A stretch of 64,000 bases of DNA from an archaeon. Its GTDB lineage: Archaea > Nanobdellota > Nanobdellia > Woesearchaeales > GW2011-AR9. The DNA lies in NCBI GenBank assembly GCA_030704845.1, contig JAUYKZ010000009.1:1-64000 (forward strand), given 5' to 3'. The notes under the pieces are model-generated. The model did no database searches, had not been told where the DNA came from, and saw only the letters and a program-made list of their open reading frames with translations. Below are positions 44,277 to 53,088 of this stretch, piece by piece. Made by a program: the position numbers and the translations under genes. The stretch's first letter is position 1, and every line of letters starts with the position of its first letter.

Positions 44277-45008
44277 TTATGCGGAGACTTCCTCCGCCGA
44301 ATCTTCATCTTCGTCTTCATCAAAAGATTCAACAGATTCTTCTGGTTGATCTTCGTCGGCTACTTCTTCAATTATGGAAGTCTCAGGTTCATTCATTTCA
44401 ACAGTTTCTGTTGGTTTGGATAAGACTTTCTTCTCATCAAGTTTTAAAACTCTGATATTGACTTCTTTAAGTGGAAAGACAACATGAAGTTTTTTCTTCA
44501 AATTTAACAACATTTTACGATTTATAAGATCTGCAACAAATGTTTCAAAGGTAACTTTAGATAATTCTTCTTGTAAAAAAGATCTAATTTGTTTTTGTAA
44601 CATAGTTCTTACAGAACGTTGCGTTTTGTGTTGAGTGATAGAAAGAGGTTTTATAATAACGGTTTGACCATCCTTAGTTTTTAATTTGAAACAATCATCT
44701 AAGCGAGTGGTATTTTTACGAACCATTCTTTTAATTGAAGCAGGAGTAAGTTCGAGACCAATAACCTTTGTTTGTAAAACTGATCCTTCAACTTTATTGA
44801 TCCTAAAACTAGCATAAGTATTTTGATCTTTCATATTGCCAGTTAATTCTCGAAGATTAACTTTAAGTGGTCTGCCAATAGCTTTATCGGCTGAAACTAG
44901 ATATGTTTCCCCAATTTCTTTTGAGCCAAAAACTCTAGGTGAAAGAATTCTGTACCAATTCTTTTTCTTGATTTTAATTTTACTTACTTTTTTATCTTTT
45001 TTTGCCAT
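44277..45008 (-). CDS. rps3ae: Ribosomal protein eS1 (S3Ae)
   Basis: A 243-aa small-subunit protein. KKNWYRILSPRVFGSKEIGET is the N-terminal signature, followed by RELTGNMKDQNTYASFRI and TKDGQTVIIKPLSITQHKTQRSVR. The C-terminal tail of about 40 residues is strongly acidic. An 8-bp inverted repeat AGATACCT/AGGTATCT (45039-45046 with 45079-45086) brackets a TATA-like TTTTTAAATAA upstream. Confidence 0.95.
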   Translation of the reverse strand: MAKKDKKVSKIKIKKKNWYRILSPRVFGSKEIGETYLVSADKAIGRPLKVNLRELTGNMKDQNTYASFRINKVEGSVLQTKVIGLELTPASIKRMVRKNTTRLDDCFKLKTKDGQTVIIKPLSITQHKTQRSVRTMLQKQIRSFLQEELSKVTFETFVADLINRKMLLNLKKKLHVVFPLKEVNIRVLKLDEKKVLSKPTETVEMNEPETSIIEEVADEDQPEESVESFDEDEDEDSAEEVSA

Positions 45009-45273
45009 TTTTGAATTTATTTAACCGGATTTTAGTTTAGATACCTGAATAAGTGCTGAGAATAATAGTTATTTAAAAAGGTATCTGAAAATTCAACAAT
45101 TTTGATAGAAAAATAGAATTTATACATCCCTCACAACATAGAAAAACAAAGCCCATATTTCTCCCCCTTGGCAGATTTATCTGGGAAAATTTGCCTAATT
45201 TCAAACTTGAAGGGAAAAAATCACCAAAAATAAGAAACGAAACATATTTAAACCTATCAATTTTCTAAAAAAA

Positions 45274-46578
45274 ATGGTTGGTGTTGATAGATTTATTTCT
45301 GAGATTAGAACAGAGAAATATGGGGCACAATTCTTAAATCAGTTTTCATTACCGTCAATAGGTGTAAATTCTATCTCGGCAGTTGTGCCAACATATAACC
45401 GATCCCCGTTCAACCCAAATTCTTTAGACGGATATAAAAATCCGTTGAAATGGTGTGTTGAATCTTTGTTGGCTCAACGTAATGTTTCTCTGGAACAGAT
45501 TATAATTGTCGACGATCATTCTTCGGATTATACTCCCCAAACTGCAAACTACTTAAAACGGAAATGTGAACTCGCAGGAGTAGAATTAGTTTATGTAAGA
45601 CATGACCAAAATAAAGGATCACCAAAAACAAAAAACGATGGGGTTAAAAATGCAACTGGAGATTTAATCTTTTTTGCTGACGATGATTGTATTTTTGCAC
45701 CTTATGCTTTGTTTGGAGCAACTTACACTTTAAATCAACTACGGGGGAGAGGAATTAATGCGAGTGCAGTCCATATTCCGATTTATGTTAGAACAACAAA
45801 ACCGGTTAGAACAGTAGGGATCTCAGAAATTGGCCAGATTGATATTAAAACAGGAAAAGCAACTTCTAACCTAAAAGAATTTCCAGAAGAATATGTTACT
45901 TCCCCCGAGTATTTAGATTCTAGATTAAAAATTTTAGAACCACTTAAAATTCAGAACCTAGGAGGGATTTTCATTTCTCCACGAGAGTATCTAATTGAAG
46001 CAGGAGGATATCCTGAATATTTCAGTTGGAAGAATGGGTTTACTGAAGAAGCGGAATTATCTTTACGCTTAGCAGAAGTAGGAGTTAGCCTTTTTCATCA
46101 ACCAGATCCAAAATTCCACACCATTCATTTTAAATTTGGAGCAGGTGGCAATTTAGAATACACCCACCGAGATATTTTTTCTAATCCTGAAGATATCAAC
46201 ATTTCTAGTATTAGTCTAGAAGAAATGGTTAATGAAAGTTCAAAACCCCGTAGAAACACCGGAAATAGAGTTGACCCGCCGGAATGGTATCACGCAAAAA
46301 TAATGAGTTATGCAGTTTTACTTGGTCGAAGAAATGGACAAGCAGCAATTAATTGGGCAAGGCACACATACCGCCAATTTGTTGAAGAAAACCACCCCGA
46401 TTTTAGTCGAAGTATCGGTGTTTCCATAGAATCAGAAATGGAAAGAAGAAATATTTGGAAAAAGGCAATTATTGAAGCTAGAAAGCTATGTGATAAATTG
46501 AAAGAACCGTCCATGGAAATTAATGTTATGCCTTTAAGGTTCATGGGAGATTCTGATGGAGAAAATTTACAATGTTAA
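45274..46578 (+). CDS. GT2 glycosyltransferase
   Basis: A 434-aa soluble family 2 glycosyltransferase. AVVPTYNR and IIVDDHSSDYTPQ form the donor site, and ADDDCIF is the metal-binding DxD. The central part (EAGGYPEYFSWKNGFTEEAELSLRL) fits the acceptor motif (ED-like). TATTTAAACC at about -27 suggests a leaderless message. It starts a four-gene plus-strand run (to 48675) of unknown pathway. Confidence 0.87.
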   Translation: MVGVDRFISEIRTEKYGAQFLNQFSLPSIGVNSISAVVPTYNRSPFNPNSLDGYKNPLKWCVESLLAQRNVSLEQIIIVDDHSSDYTPQTANYLKRKCELAGVELVYVRHDQNKGSPKTKNDGVKNATGDLIFFADDDCIFAPYALFGATYTLNQLRGRGINASAVHIPIYVRTTKPVRTVGISEIGQIDIKTGKATSNLKEFPEEYVTSPEYLDSRLKILEPLKIQNLGGIFISPREYLIEAGGYPEYFSWKNGFTEEAELSLRLAEVGVSLFHQPDPKFHTIHFKFGAGGNLEYTHRDIFSNPEDINISSISLEEMVNESSKPRRNTGNRVDPPEWYHAKIMSYAVLLGRRNGQAAINWARHTYRQFVEENHPDFSRSIGVSIESEMERRNIWKKAIIEARKLCDKLKEPSMEINVMPLRFMGDSDGENLQC

Positions 46579-47546
46579 AAGGAATCAGTTATTATGGCAG
46601 CCATTTCCCCGAACATATTCAAGCCGATTTTAAAGAAATAAAAGAACAGGGATGTGATTATGTTGTACTTGCCGCTTCAGAATATGACATTGAATTTTAT
46701 CAAGGTTCATTAAAAACAATGGTTGAACAAGCTCATTCTAAAGGGCTGAAAGTATTTATAGATCTATGGGCCTTCGGAGGAGCCTTTGGGGGTGAAGCTG
46801 CAAGTTTCTTCATTGGTAGAAATCCTGATTCCTGCCAAGTTTCAAGTCGTGATGAACACTTACCTCGAGCTTGTTTCAATCAGCAAAAATTCCAAGATTT
46901 TATTGAACACACAATAAATTTTTGTCTTGATTATCTGAATTTAGACGGTTTTTTCTGGGATGAACCACACTTTTTTAAAAGTAAAACTGACGAGTCTTGG
47001 GGATGTTATTGCCAAGTATGCCGAGATAAATTTGAACAGACATACCACACACCTATGCCTACCGATTTAACTCCCGAAGTTGCTGATTTTCGAAACAAAA
47101 GTTGCCTAACCTTCCTTCAAAAATTTTCAAAATTAATTAAACAAAAAAAACCAAACGTCTTAATTTCCATTTGCTGTTTTCCAAAAAGTAAAGACAAGTA
47201 TGGATTTGATTGGGATGAAATTTGTCAAATTGAAGAGATTGATATTTTTGGTTCAGATCCTTATTGGATGACAAAGAACAAAGATGTGAATTATGTTGAA
47301 GAAGTAACAAAAGAAGTTGTTGAAGTTGCTAAACGTCATAACAAGAAATCAGAAATCTGGATTCAATTATTTAAAATTCCCCAAGGAAGAGAAGATGAGA
47401 TTAAACAAGCCGTTGAATATGCAGCTAAACAAAATCCAGATTATATCAGTGCATGGACTTTCCGTGCCGCTCAAAATAGCGTTTTAGAATGTGGAGATTG
47501 GAAAAAATCTTGGTCAACCCTTAAAGAAGCATACTCGCATTATTAA
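46572..47546 (+). CDS. TIM-barrel glycoside-hydrolase-like protein
   Basis: A 324-aa soluble protein with alternating beta/alpha pattern. LKVFIDLWAFGG, FFWDEPHFF (acidic residues at the barrel end, as in glycosidase acid/base positions), DIFGSDPYW and EIWIQLFKIP support a glycosidase-type barrel. GCYCQVC adds a possible metal-binding Cys trio. No exact family can be named. It overlaps the GT2 gene by 7 bp, so the two probably act on the same sugar. Confidence 0.65.
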   Translation: MLKGISYYGSHFPEHIQADFKEIKEQGCDYVVLAASEYDIEFYQGSLKTMVEQAHSKGLKVFIDLWAFGGAFGGEAASFFIGRNPDSCQVSSRDEHLPRACFNQQKFQDFIEHTINFCLDYLNLDGFFWDEPHFFKSKTDESWGCYCQVCRDKFEQTYHTPMPTDLTPEVADFRNKSCLTFLQKFSKLIKQKKPNVLISICCFPKSKDKYGFDWDEICQIEEIDIFGSDPYWMTKNKDVNYVEEVTKEVVEVAKRHNKKSEIWIQLFKIPQGREDEIKQAVEYAAKQNPDYISAWTFRAAQNSVLECGDWKKSWSTLKEAYSHY

Positions 47547-47579
47547 ATCATATTCAAACTAAAAATAGAGAGGTAAAAA

Positions 47580-48071
47580 ATGGAAATAGATAGATACGTA
47601 TTAAAAAATAGAAACCGAGGAGAATATTTTGGCAATTCAGAAGTTACAGATTCTGAAAATTTTAGGTGGCATTACGCGCCGGGAAGAATCGGTCTTGAAG
47701 GGAAACTTACACCGGAAGCTGATAATTTCTTACATGGATTTCTTGACAGACAAGATCAGTTATATGTTATCTCGCCAAGACTTGACCCAACCATAATAAG
47801 AGACAGTGATCGAAGAGCGCGTCTTGAAAGTAACGTGGAAGGCATGGACAACATTCAAAATTTGCTTGATTTGTTAAATCATCCGGAGACATATGCATTT
47901 TTAACAAGTAATTATGAACATGGACATCAACCAGGAATTTTAACCTTCGCGCTAACTCCCCCATCGGAAAGGTTATATTCTCCAACATCAACTCTACCCC
48001 TAAGATTGATAGACAGAAACCCCACCAGAGAAAGAAAGGTAGGGTTTAGTCCGGGTGAATTGAGGTTATAA
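47580..48071 (+). CDS. Hypothetical protein
   Basis: A 163-aa soluble protein with no recognised domain. GAGAGGT directly precedes the ATG. It is rich in Arg, Pro and Asp and has no signal. It lies 4 bp before the C39-like gene, so it belongs to the same operon. Confidence 0.65.
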   Translation: MEIDRYVLKNRNRGEYFGNSEVTDSENFRWHYAPGRIGLEGKLTPEADNFLHGFLDRQDQLYVISPRLDPTIIRDSDRRARLESNVEGMDNIQNLLDLLNHPETYAFLTSNYEHGHQPGILTFALTPPSERLYSPTSTLPLRLIDRNPTRERKVGFSPGELRL

Positions 48072-48075
48072 TAAT

Positions 48076-48675
48076 ATGACTCCTTATATTAGGACCACTG
48101 ATTTTACAACAGCGGTAGCATCATTACTTTCAGCAATGAAGATGCTTAATCCTTCTATCGAATATAGTCGTGAAAAAGAATTTGAAATTTGGCATAAAAC
48201 GGCAGTTCTTCCCACTAGAGCTTCTTCGATTTATGGACTAGCACTTTATGCAAAACAAGAAGGATTCTCCCCAAGAATAGTTGTAGAGAATAAAGAATAT
48301 ACATTCCCAGATTATCGATTTTATAAATATACCAAAACAGATATTGAGCATGCCGAGTTTTCATCAAATATTCTCCTTCAAAAAGCTTTAAACAACGGAA
48401 TAACCATTGACGAGAAAGAAATTCAATTTGAAGATATCATTAAAGAATTAAAGAACCATAAGATTTTGCTTCTTCGCATAAATGCTAAACCAATCCGCCA
48501 TAGTAAACGTAATTCAACCAAGTTTATTGTCGTCCATGGTTTTGACGGAAAATATTTTCAAATTGTTGATCCGGCTTTAGGTGGATTGTCAATTCCTAAA
48601 GAAGTTATGAAAGAATCATTTGAGTCATTAGAAACAAAAAAACATAAAGATCATCGAATGATTATTTTTGAATAG
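48076..48675 (+). CDS. C39-peptidase-like protein lacking the catalytic Cys
   Basis: A 199-aa protein. The C-terminal half (FIVVHGFDGKYFQIVDPALGG) is typical of C39/BtrH-like cysteine peptidases with the catalytic His and Asp region. The N-terminal DFTTAVASLLSAMKML occupies the place of the usual DCGPAxL, so the nucleophile Cys is missing. There is no signal peptide. It may be a binding domain or may use another chemistry. Confidence 0.65.
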   Translation: MTPYIRTTDFTTAVASLLSAMKMLNPSIEYSREKEFEIWHKTAVLPTRASSIYGLALYAKQEGFSPRIVVENKEYTFPDYRFYKYTKTDIEHAEFSSNILLQKALNNGITIDEKEIQFEDIIKELKNHKILLLRINAKPIRHSKRNSTKFIVVHGFDGKYFQIVDPALGGLSIPKEVMKESFESLETKKHKDHRMIIFE

Positions 48676-49786
48676 GTTCAAATAACGGTTCCACAAATCC
48701 CTGTTTTACTTCAAACCCTTTTGCCCGGAGAATTTTTTCAACAGACGCATCAATCTGTTTCTCAGAAATTACGCCTCGTCTTACGGCATCTGCAACAACC
48801 GTAATCATATGATATATTTCATTAGGATCAAGATTGAAATTAAGAACGATATCATTTCCAGCTTTAAAGACCGCAATATACATTTCATCAAGAGAACCGT
48901 AAAAGTTTCTTAACCCGAGCATATTTATTTCATCGCTTACAATTAACCCAGAATAATTTTTCTTTAATTCGCCAATCACCTCAGGTGAAACAACGGATGG
49001 AACACCATGAGAATCTACAGTACCAGTAGTAATAATATGACTTACCATTAATGCTCCCAAATTATCTTTCTCTTCGAAATAAGTGTAAGGAGCAATGTCC
49101 GCATCATCAATTTCAGCTGAAACTAAGAATTTATGTGGATCACGAACTTCTAATGTTTTTCCGGGATAATGTTTAGCTGTAGCAATTATTCCTTGACTTT
49201 GCAAACCTAAAACATAAGCTTCAGCTAACCGGCCTATTTTCTGAGGATCATCACCCGGGAAAGAACGACAATTCCAAATGTCATCACGTAAATCAACTAC
49301 CGGAGCAAAATTAATTGTAAATCCATTATCCTGTAAAAATGCGCCATCATCACTTCCTTTCTGAAAAGCTTCACCAACCGTTGTTACTTCAGAGACGGAA
49401 AGTGATTGTTTAAAAGTCTCAAACGGATTAAGGCAACCTTCAAAATCTGCAGTGATAAATAAAGGAATAGATAACCCTTCTTGATAAAACGAAATAGTTT
49501 CCTGAAGTTCATCTAAGGTTTTATGAGCAAACAAATGAGCTCCTCCGATGTATGATCTTTTAGCCATCTCAACCAAACCTCGATCACCGATGATTACTGT
49601 CATTTGAGCAATCTTCTGTTCCAAAGTAAAAGTATCTAACAGAACGATATTATCAATAATAGTTGGTGCAGGTTGTTGAGGAATTAAAAAACCAGAAGCC
49701 TGAGCTATGTTTAGACTTCCCAAGATTAGCGTAACCAATATAAGCACGATAAAAATTTTCTCGTGGACAATTAAGGGAATTCTCAT
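48662..49786 (-). CDS. GH3 beta-N-acetylhexosaminidase-like (NagZ-like), secreted
   Basis: A 374-aa protein. An N-terminal hydrophobic signal anchor (IFIVLILVTLILGSLNIAQA) is followed by a GH3 barrel. TADFEGC is the substrate region, KHYPGKT...VRDPH contains the Asp-His acid/base dyad, and IVSDEINMLG holds the nucleophile Asp. The start at 49786 is supported by the ATGA overlap with the upstream stop and by GGAGAAA; the frame opens 9 codons earlier. NagZ-type enzymes in archaea without murein need another substrate. Confidence 0.8.
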   Translation of the reverse strand: MRIPLIVHEKIFIVLILVTLILGSLNIAQASGFLIPQQPAPTIIDNIVLLDTFTLEQKIAQMTVIIGDRGLVEMAKRSYIGGAHLFAHKTLDELQETISFYQEGLSIPLFITADFEGCLNPFETFKQSLSVSEVTTVGEAFQKGSDDGAFLQDNGFTINFAPVVDLRDDIWNCRSFPGDDPQKIGRLAEAYVLGLQSQGIIATAKHYPGKTLEVRDPHKFLVSAEIDDADIAPYTYFEEKDNLGALMVSHIITTGTVDSHGVPSVVSPEVIGELKKNYSGLIVSDEINMLGLRNFYGSLDEMYIAVFKAGNDIVLNFNLDPNEIYHMITVVADAVRRGVISEKQIDASVEKILRAKGFEVKQGFVEPLFEPIQK

Positions 49787-50136
49787 TTTCTCCACACATC
49801 CAGCGTTCTGCAATATTGGTAAGCTTTATTATTAAGATTATAAGAAATTCCCGTAGGCGTATTTCGACATGCCCAATCAACTCTCGTTCCATCGATATTT
49901 TTCTCATCAAACTCGCAAACTAATTGGTTACTTGCCTCAAGACAACATCGGTCTAAATCATTCCAAGAAGTAAAGCCACCTTGAGATTGAACAAAACAAA
50001 AAGGTTCTTCCTGATCAAGAAACCCTATAGCTGCCCCAACACTCGGAGTTGAAAAATTAAATAGGTTCAAAAGTAAGAATAGTGAGATAATGCCTAAAGA
50101 AAAGTTTGCTATCACCAACACCCTTTTTGAGAACAT
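49783..50136 (-). CDS. Membrane-anchored Cys-rich small protein
   Basis: A 117-aa protein. An N-terminal hydrophobic helix at about residues 7-27 is followed by an outer domain with six cysteines (FCFVQ, DRCCLEA, LVCEF, WACRN, YQYCR), probably disulfide-bonded. Family unknown. It is coupled to the GH3-like gene by an ATGA overlap, so a joint envelope role is likely. Confidence 0.65.
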   Translation of the reverse strand: MFSKRVLVIANFSLGIISLFLLLNLFNFSTPSVGAAIGFLDQEEPFCFVQSQGGFTSWNDLDRCCLEASNQLVCEFDEKNIDGTRVDWACRNTPTGISYNLNNKAYQYCRTLDVWRK

Positions 50137-50187
50137 TGTAAAGAATTAATGAAAAAATATATATAAACCTATCCTTTCAGGGACTTT

Positions 50188-50427
50188 ATGAACGTAATTA
50201 TCTATACAATACCAACCTCGGAATGGTGTAATGACCTTAAAGCTTGGTTAAAGAAGAAAAAGATTTCTTTTGAAGAACGAGAGACTACTGAAGAAAGTAA
50301 ATGGCGCGAAGAAGTCCTAAATAAAACTGGCCAGTTAGCTGTTCCTGTGATTGACATTGATGGGAATGTATTGATTGGTTTTGATGAAAAAAAACTTGAA
50401 GAAGCAATTCAGAAAGCTAAAGCTTAG
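50188..50427 (+). CDS. Glutaredoxin-like protein
   Basis: A 79-aa thioredoxin-fold protein. TSEWCNDLKAWL is the active-site region with a single Cys (CxxC reduced to CNDL), VPVIDIDG is the cis-Pro loop and IGFDEKKLE the last helix. This is a monothiol type. TATATATAAACC about 30 bp upstream is a likely promoter. Confidence 0.85.
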   Translation: MNVIIYTIPTSEWCNDLKAWLKKKKISFEERETTEESKWREEVLNKTGQLAVPVIDIDGNVLIGFDEKKLEEAIQKAKA

Positions 50428-50434
50428 AATTGTT

Positions 50435-51316
50435 TTATTTCCTAAACGCAGAATTTACCAAATTAATTCTTTTATTTAAAGAAACGCTATAATCATAAGT
50501 AAATGATGCAAAGAGAGAGGTAGCATAAGCATTTTGTGTTTCCAGAATGGTTGAACATTTTAACAACGTTTCTTGGTTATTTTTACTTAATGTGATATCT
50601 TTTAAATCAGACCCCGTTTCGTCCGCGAACTGACAATTCAAATCTTTTCCACCTAACCGTACCGTATTAAGATGAATTTTTCCGACTTCTCCCCTACCTC
50701 GATTTTTTAAGGTTAATCTGATCTCAACAAACGGATCCTGTCCCGGAGAAATAACTTCTTCCATGCTAGAAATTACTAAAGGGGCACCTTGCCCACTATA
50801 AGTTTTAGATGGTTCAACTTTACATCCAGATGCATAAATATCATATAAATTTGGATTTATACAAATCGTATCACTAAATTCTACCGAAGATTCATACTGA
50901 AATTTAACTAAATATTGTTCGCTTCTACTTTGAGCGCTAGGAAGAAGTTCTCCAGACGATAAAGAAAATTCAATGAATTCTTGGTCACCACTAGGATTAG
51001 TTATTCCTCTTCCCTCTAATTCCGGAACCATCTGTTCAGCTTGATCTATCATAAAGTATTCTTGAGTTAAACCAACAATTTTTAGCAAACCATTACGTAG
51101 ATTATATGCCGCATTGTTTCTTACATTCACAACAATCTTAAAATTTGAATTTGGAAATACATCTTGGGGAGGAGCATTTTCAAGAAGGGTCAATTCTGCT
51201 TCCCTAATTCCATTTCGAAATTCTTGCTGAGAAAGTAATGATGACTGAGATGAAGTGCAACCACTAATGACAACTAGAAGAACTAACAATAATCCTAACT
51301 TAGTAATATGTTTCAT
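50435..51316 (-). CDS. Putative lipoprotein with CARDB-like domain
   Basis: A 293-aa protein. The signal MKHITKLGLLLVLLVVISGC ends in a lipobox-like Cys. The outer part carries VEIRLTLKNRGRGEVGKI, which is closely matched by LASKIKNVGRGEVVEI in the next gene upstream, so both share a beta-sandwich-like domain. It lies 5 bp after that gene. A surface or envelope function is likely. Confidence 0.7.
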   Translation of the reverse strand: MKHITKLGLLLVLLVVISGCTSSQSSLLSQQEFRNGIREAELTLLENAPPQDVFPNSNFKIVVNVRNNAAYNLRNGLLKIVGLTQEYFMIDQAEQMVPELEGRGITNPSGDQEFIEFSLSSGELLPSAQSRSEQYLVKFQYESSVEFSDTICINPNLYDIYASGCKVEPSKTYSGQGAPLVISSMEEVISPGQDPFVEIRLTLKNRGRGEVGKIHLNTVRLGGKDLNCQFADETGSDLKDITLSKNNQETLLKCSTILETQNAYATSLFASFTYDYSVSLNKRINLVNSAFRK

Positions 51317-51321
51317 TTTAA

Positions 51322-53049
51322 TTATTCAATGTTTGGAAGAGACTGAGTCTCTTTAATTTTGTAATCTATAACTGCTAAACCCCGCACATCAATATGTTCC
51401 CATTTGTCGGGATCTGTTGGTTTCAATCCATCCGGATAATCCGAGATTATACATGATGGAAGAAGAATTTCTCTTGCAATTTTTGGAGGAAGAGTAACTG
51501 GACCGCCATTGAAACAAGCCGAATCTCCGCCAGTTTGGAAACCAGGAAGATCTATTTGATATTTTTTGATTTCAACAACTTCTCCACGCCCAACATTTTT
51601 AATCTTAGAAGCAAGCACCAAATTCACATTTTGATCACTTATAACAATTGGATCATTATCATCACCATAACTTAAAGTGAAAATCAGCTGAGCGAAATCT
51701 GGAGCAGATTGAGAACGAGCATTAGGAATGATACTTTTGATTTCTGATTGTAATTGTTCCCGTTTTGAGCTATCTCCAATGAAAGCTTTCTCTTGATGAG
51801 AAAGAATGACTATATCTCTTAAATAAGCCGTAATTTCAACATCATATGACCCCTTAAGTAATTCTGATGGTTTACAGGATAAGGAAGTTTTAAATTCCTG
51901 CTGACTATTTTCAAAATCAGAATTCCCTTCCATTATCCCTCTTATCGTTTCGTCACTACCCCTTTTCTTAAACATACATTCAGTCTGAATTGTTAAAAGA
52001 TTTTTCCGGGGATTTTTAATTTCTAAAAAGGCTGTTATGGAAGAACCAGGTATAAACACCGAACGTTGGTTAGCTTGGAAGTTTAATGTAGCAATCATTG
52101 GCTGATTTAATGTTGGATCATATGTGCCAGAGATTGTCTGAGCAGGATTATTTTTTTGAGCTTCTTGTTCAGCTAAACAAACTTGATATTCCCTTGTTCC
52201 TTTAACAAGCCCTTGTGATTTACAGTTTGCTCCCCATTGCAATTCTTGTTCTTTTTCTTGTTTACAACTGGCATATGTTCTGCTTGGGTCATAATCAAAT
52301 ATTGTCAAGAAACATTCAAAATTAGCTGTAATTAAATCTAAACGACCTACACCTTGTTCTTTTGTTTGTCTAGCAATCTCTTCCGCATAACTTACAGTAG
52401 AGGTTTCAATGTCTCCTGGAGAAGAAAATACGAAGGTTGAAATGATTATTAATATTAAATAAACTACAAATAAAAAAGCTAGGGTAGTTTTAAATGAATT
52501 TTTCCCAGGATGCATATTTAACAACCCCAAGAAAGCCCACCAGGGGATTAAGGCAATCAATGCTTGAAGTGTTACAGGAATAACAATATTAAATATTTGA
52601 GCGAGATAATCAACCGTGCCAATTTCAAGGAAAAAGATCAGAACTAAAAGAGCTCCTCCACCAACAGCCCCTTTTAATGTTTCTCGCATATCTTCTTGAT
52701 CCTTATATTTATAACGAGATATCAAAAAGTCTACTAACAAAAAGATGACCACAACCGGAAGAACTGTAGTAGAAATTACCCCTACATCTCTTGGAGCACC
52801 AAGTATCTCAAACCAAATTATGAAAGCAGCTACGGTGATAATCGAACGTTTCTTGAACACAAATAGAGCAGCATAAATCATTAAAGTATAGCCAAACCAA
52901 ACGGTTATAGAAGAACTTGAAAAAGTAAATTCATTAATGAAGAAATTCAACAAACCTGCAAGGAAGAGATAAAATCCCCAATCGGGTCCCGTTCCAAAGT
53001 TACTTCCACTATTAGTAGTCGTAGAAGTAGCAGTACTGTTTGCCATCAT
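51322..53049 (-). CDS. Hypothetical multi-spanning membrane protein with outer domain
   Basis: A 575-aa protein. About eight hydrophobic segments occupy residues 25-215 and a large outer domain follows, with a few Cys (CFLTIFDYD, YASCKQEKE, CKSQG). Its C-terminal domain has the same KNxGRGEV motif as the lipoprotein at 50435. No family recognised. It is the middle gene of a three-gene envelope operon. Confidence 0.65.
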   Translation of the reverse strand: MMANSTATSTTTNSGSNFGTGPDWGFYLFLAGLLNFFINEFTFSSSSITVWFGYTLMIYAALFVFKKRSIITVAAFIIWFEILGAPRDVGVISTTVLPVVVIFLLVDFLISRYKYKDQEDMRETLKGAVGGGALLVLIFFLEIGTVDYLAQIFNIVIPVTLQALIALIPWWAFLGLLNMHPGKNSFKTTLAFLFVVYLILIIISTFVFSSPGDIETSTVSYAEEIARQTKEQGVGRLDLITANFECFLTIFDYDPSRTYASCKQEKEQELQWGANCKSQGLVKGTREYQVCLAEQEAQKNNPAQTISGTYDPTLNQPMIATLNFQANQRSVFIPGSSITAFLEIKNPRKNLLTIQTECMFKKRGSDETIRGIMEGNSDFENSQQEFKTSLSCKPSELLKGSYDVEITAYLRDIVILSHQEKAFIGDSSKREQLQSEIKSIIPNARSQSAPDFAQLIFTLSYGDDNDPIVISDQNVNLVLASKIKNVGRGEVVEIKKYQIDLPGFQTGGDSACFNGGPVTLPPKIAREILLPSCIISDYPDGLKPTDPDKWEHIDVRGLAVIDYKIKETQSLPNIE

Positions 53050-53088
53050 TTACCTCTTTTTTTATGATATGTAGATTACTTCTACAAA

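Noticed and set aside
45039-45086. 8-bp inverted repeat around the eS1 TATA-like region
   Set aside because: Noted in the eS1 entry but too short in AT-rich sequence to call a regulatory site on its own.
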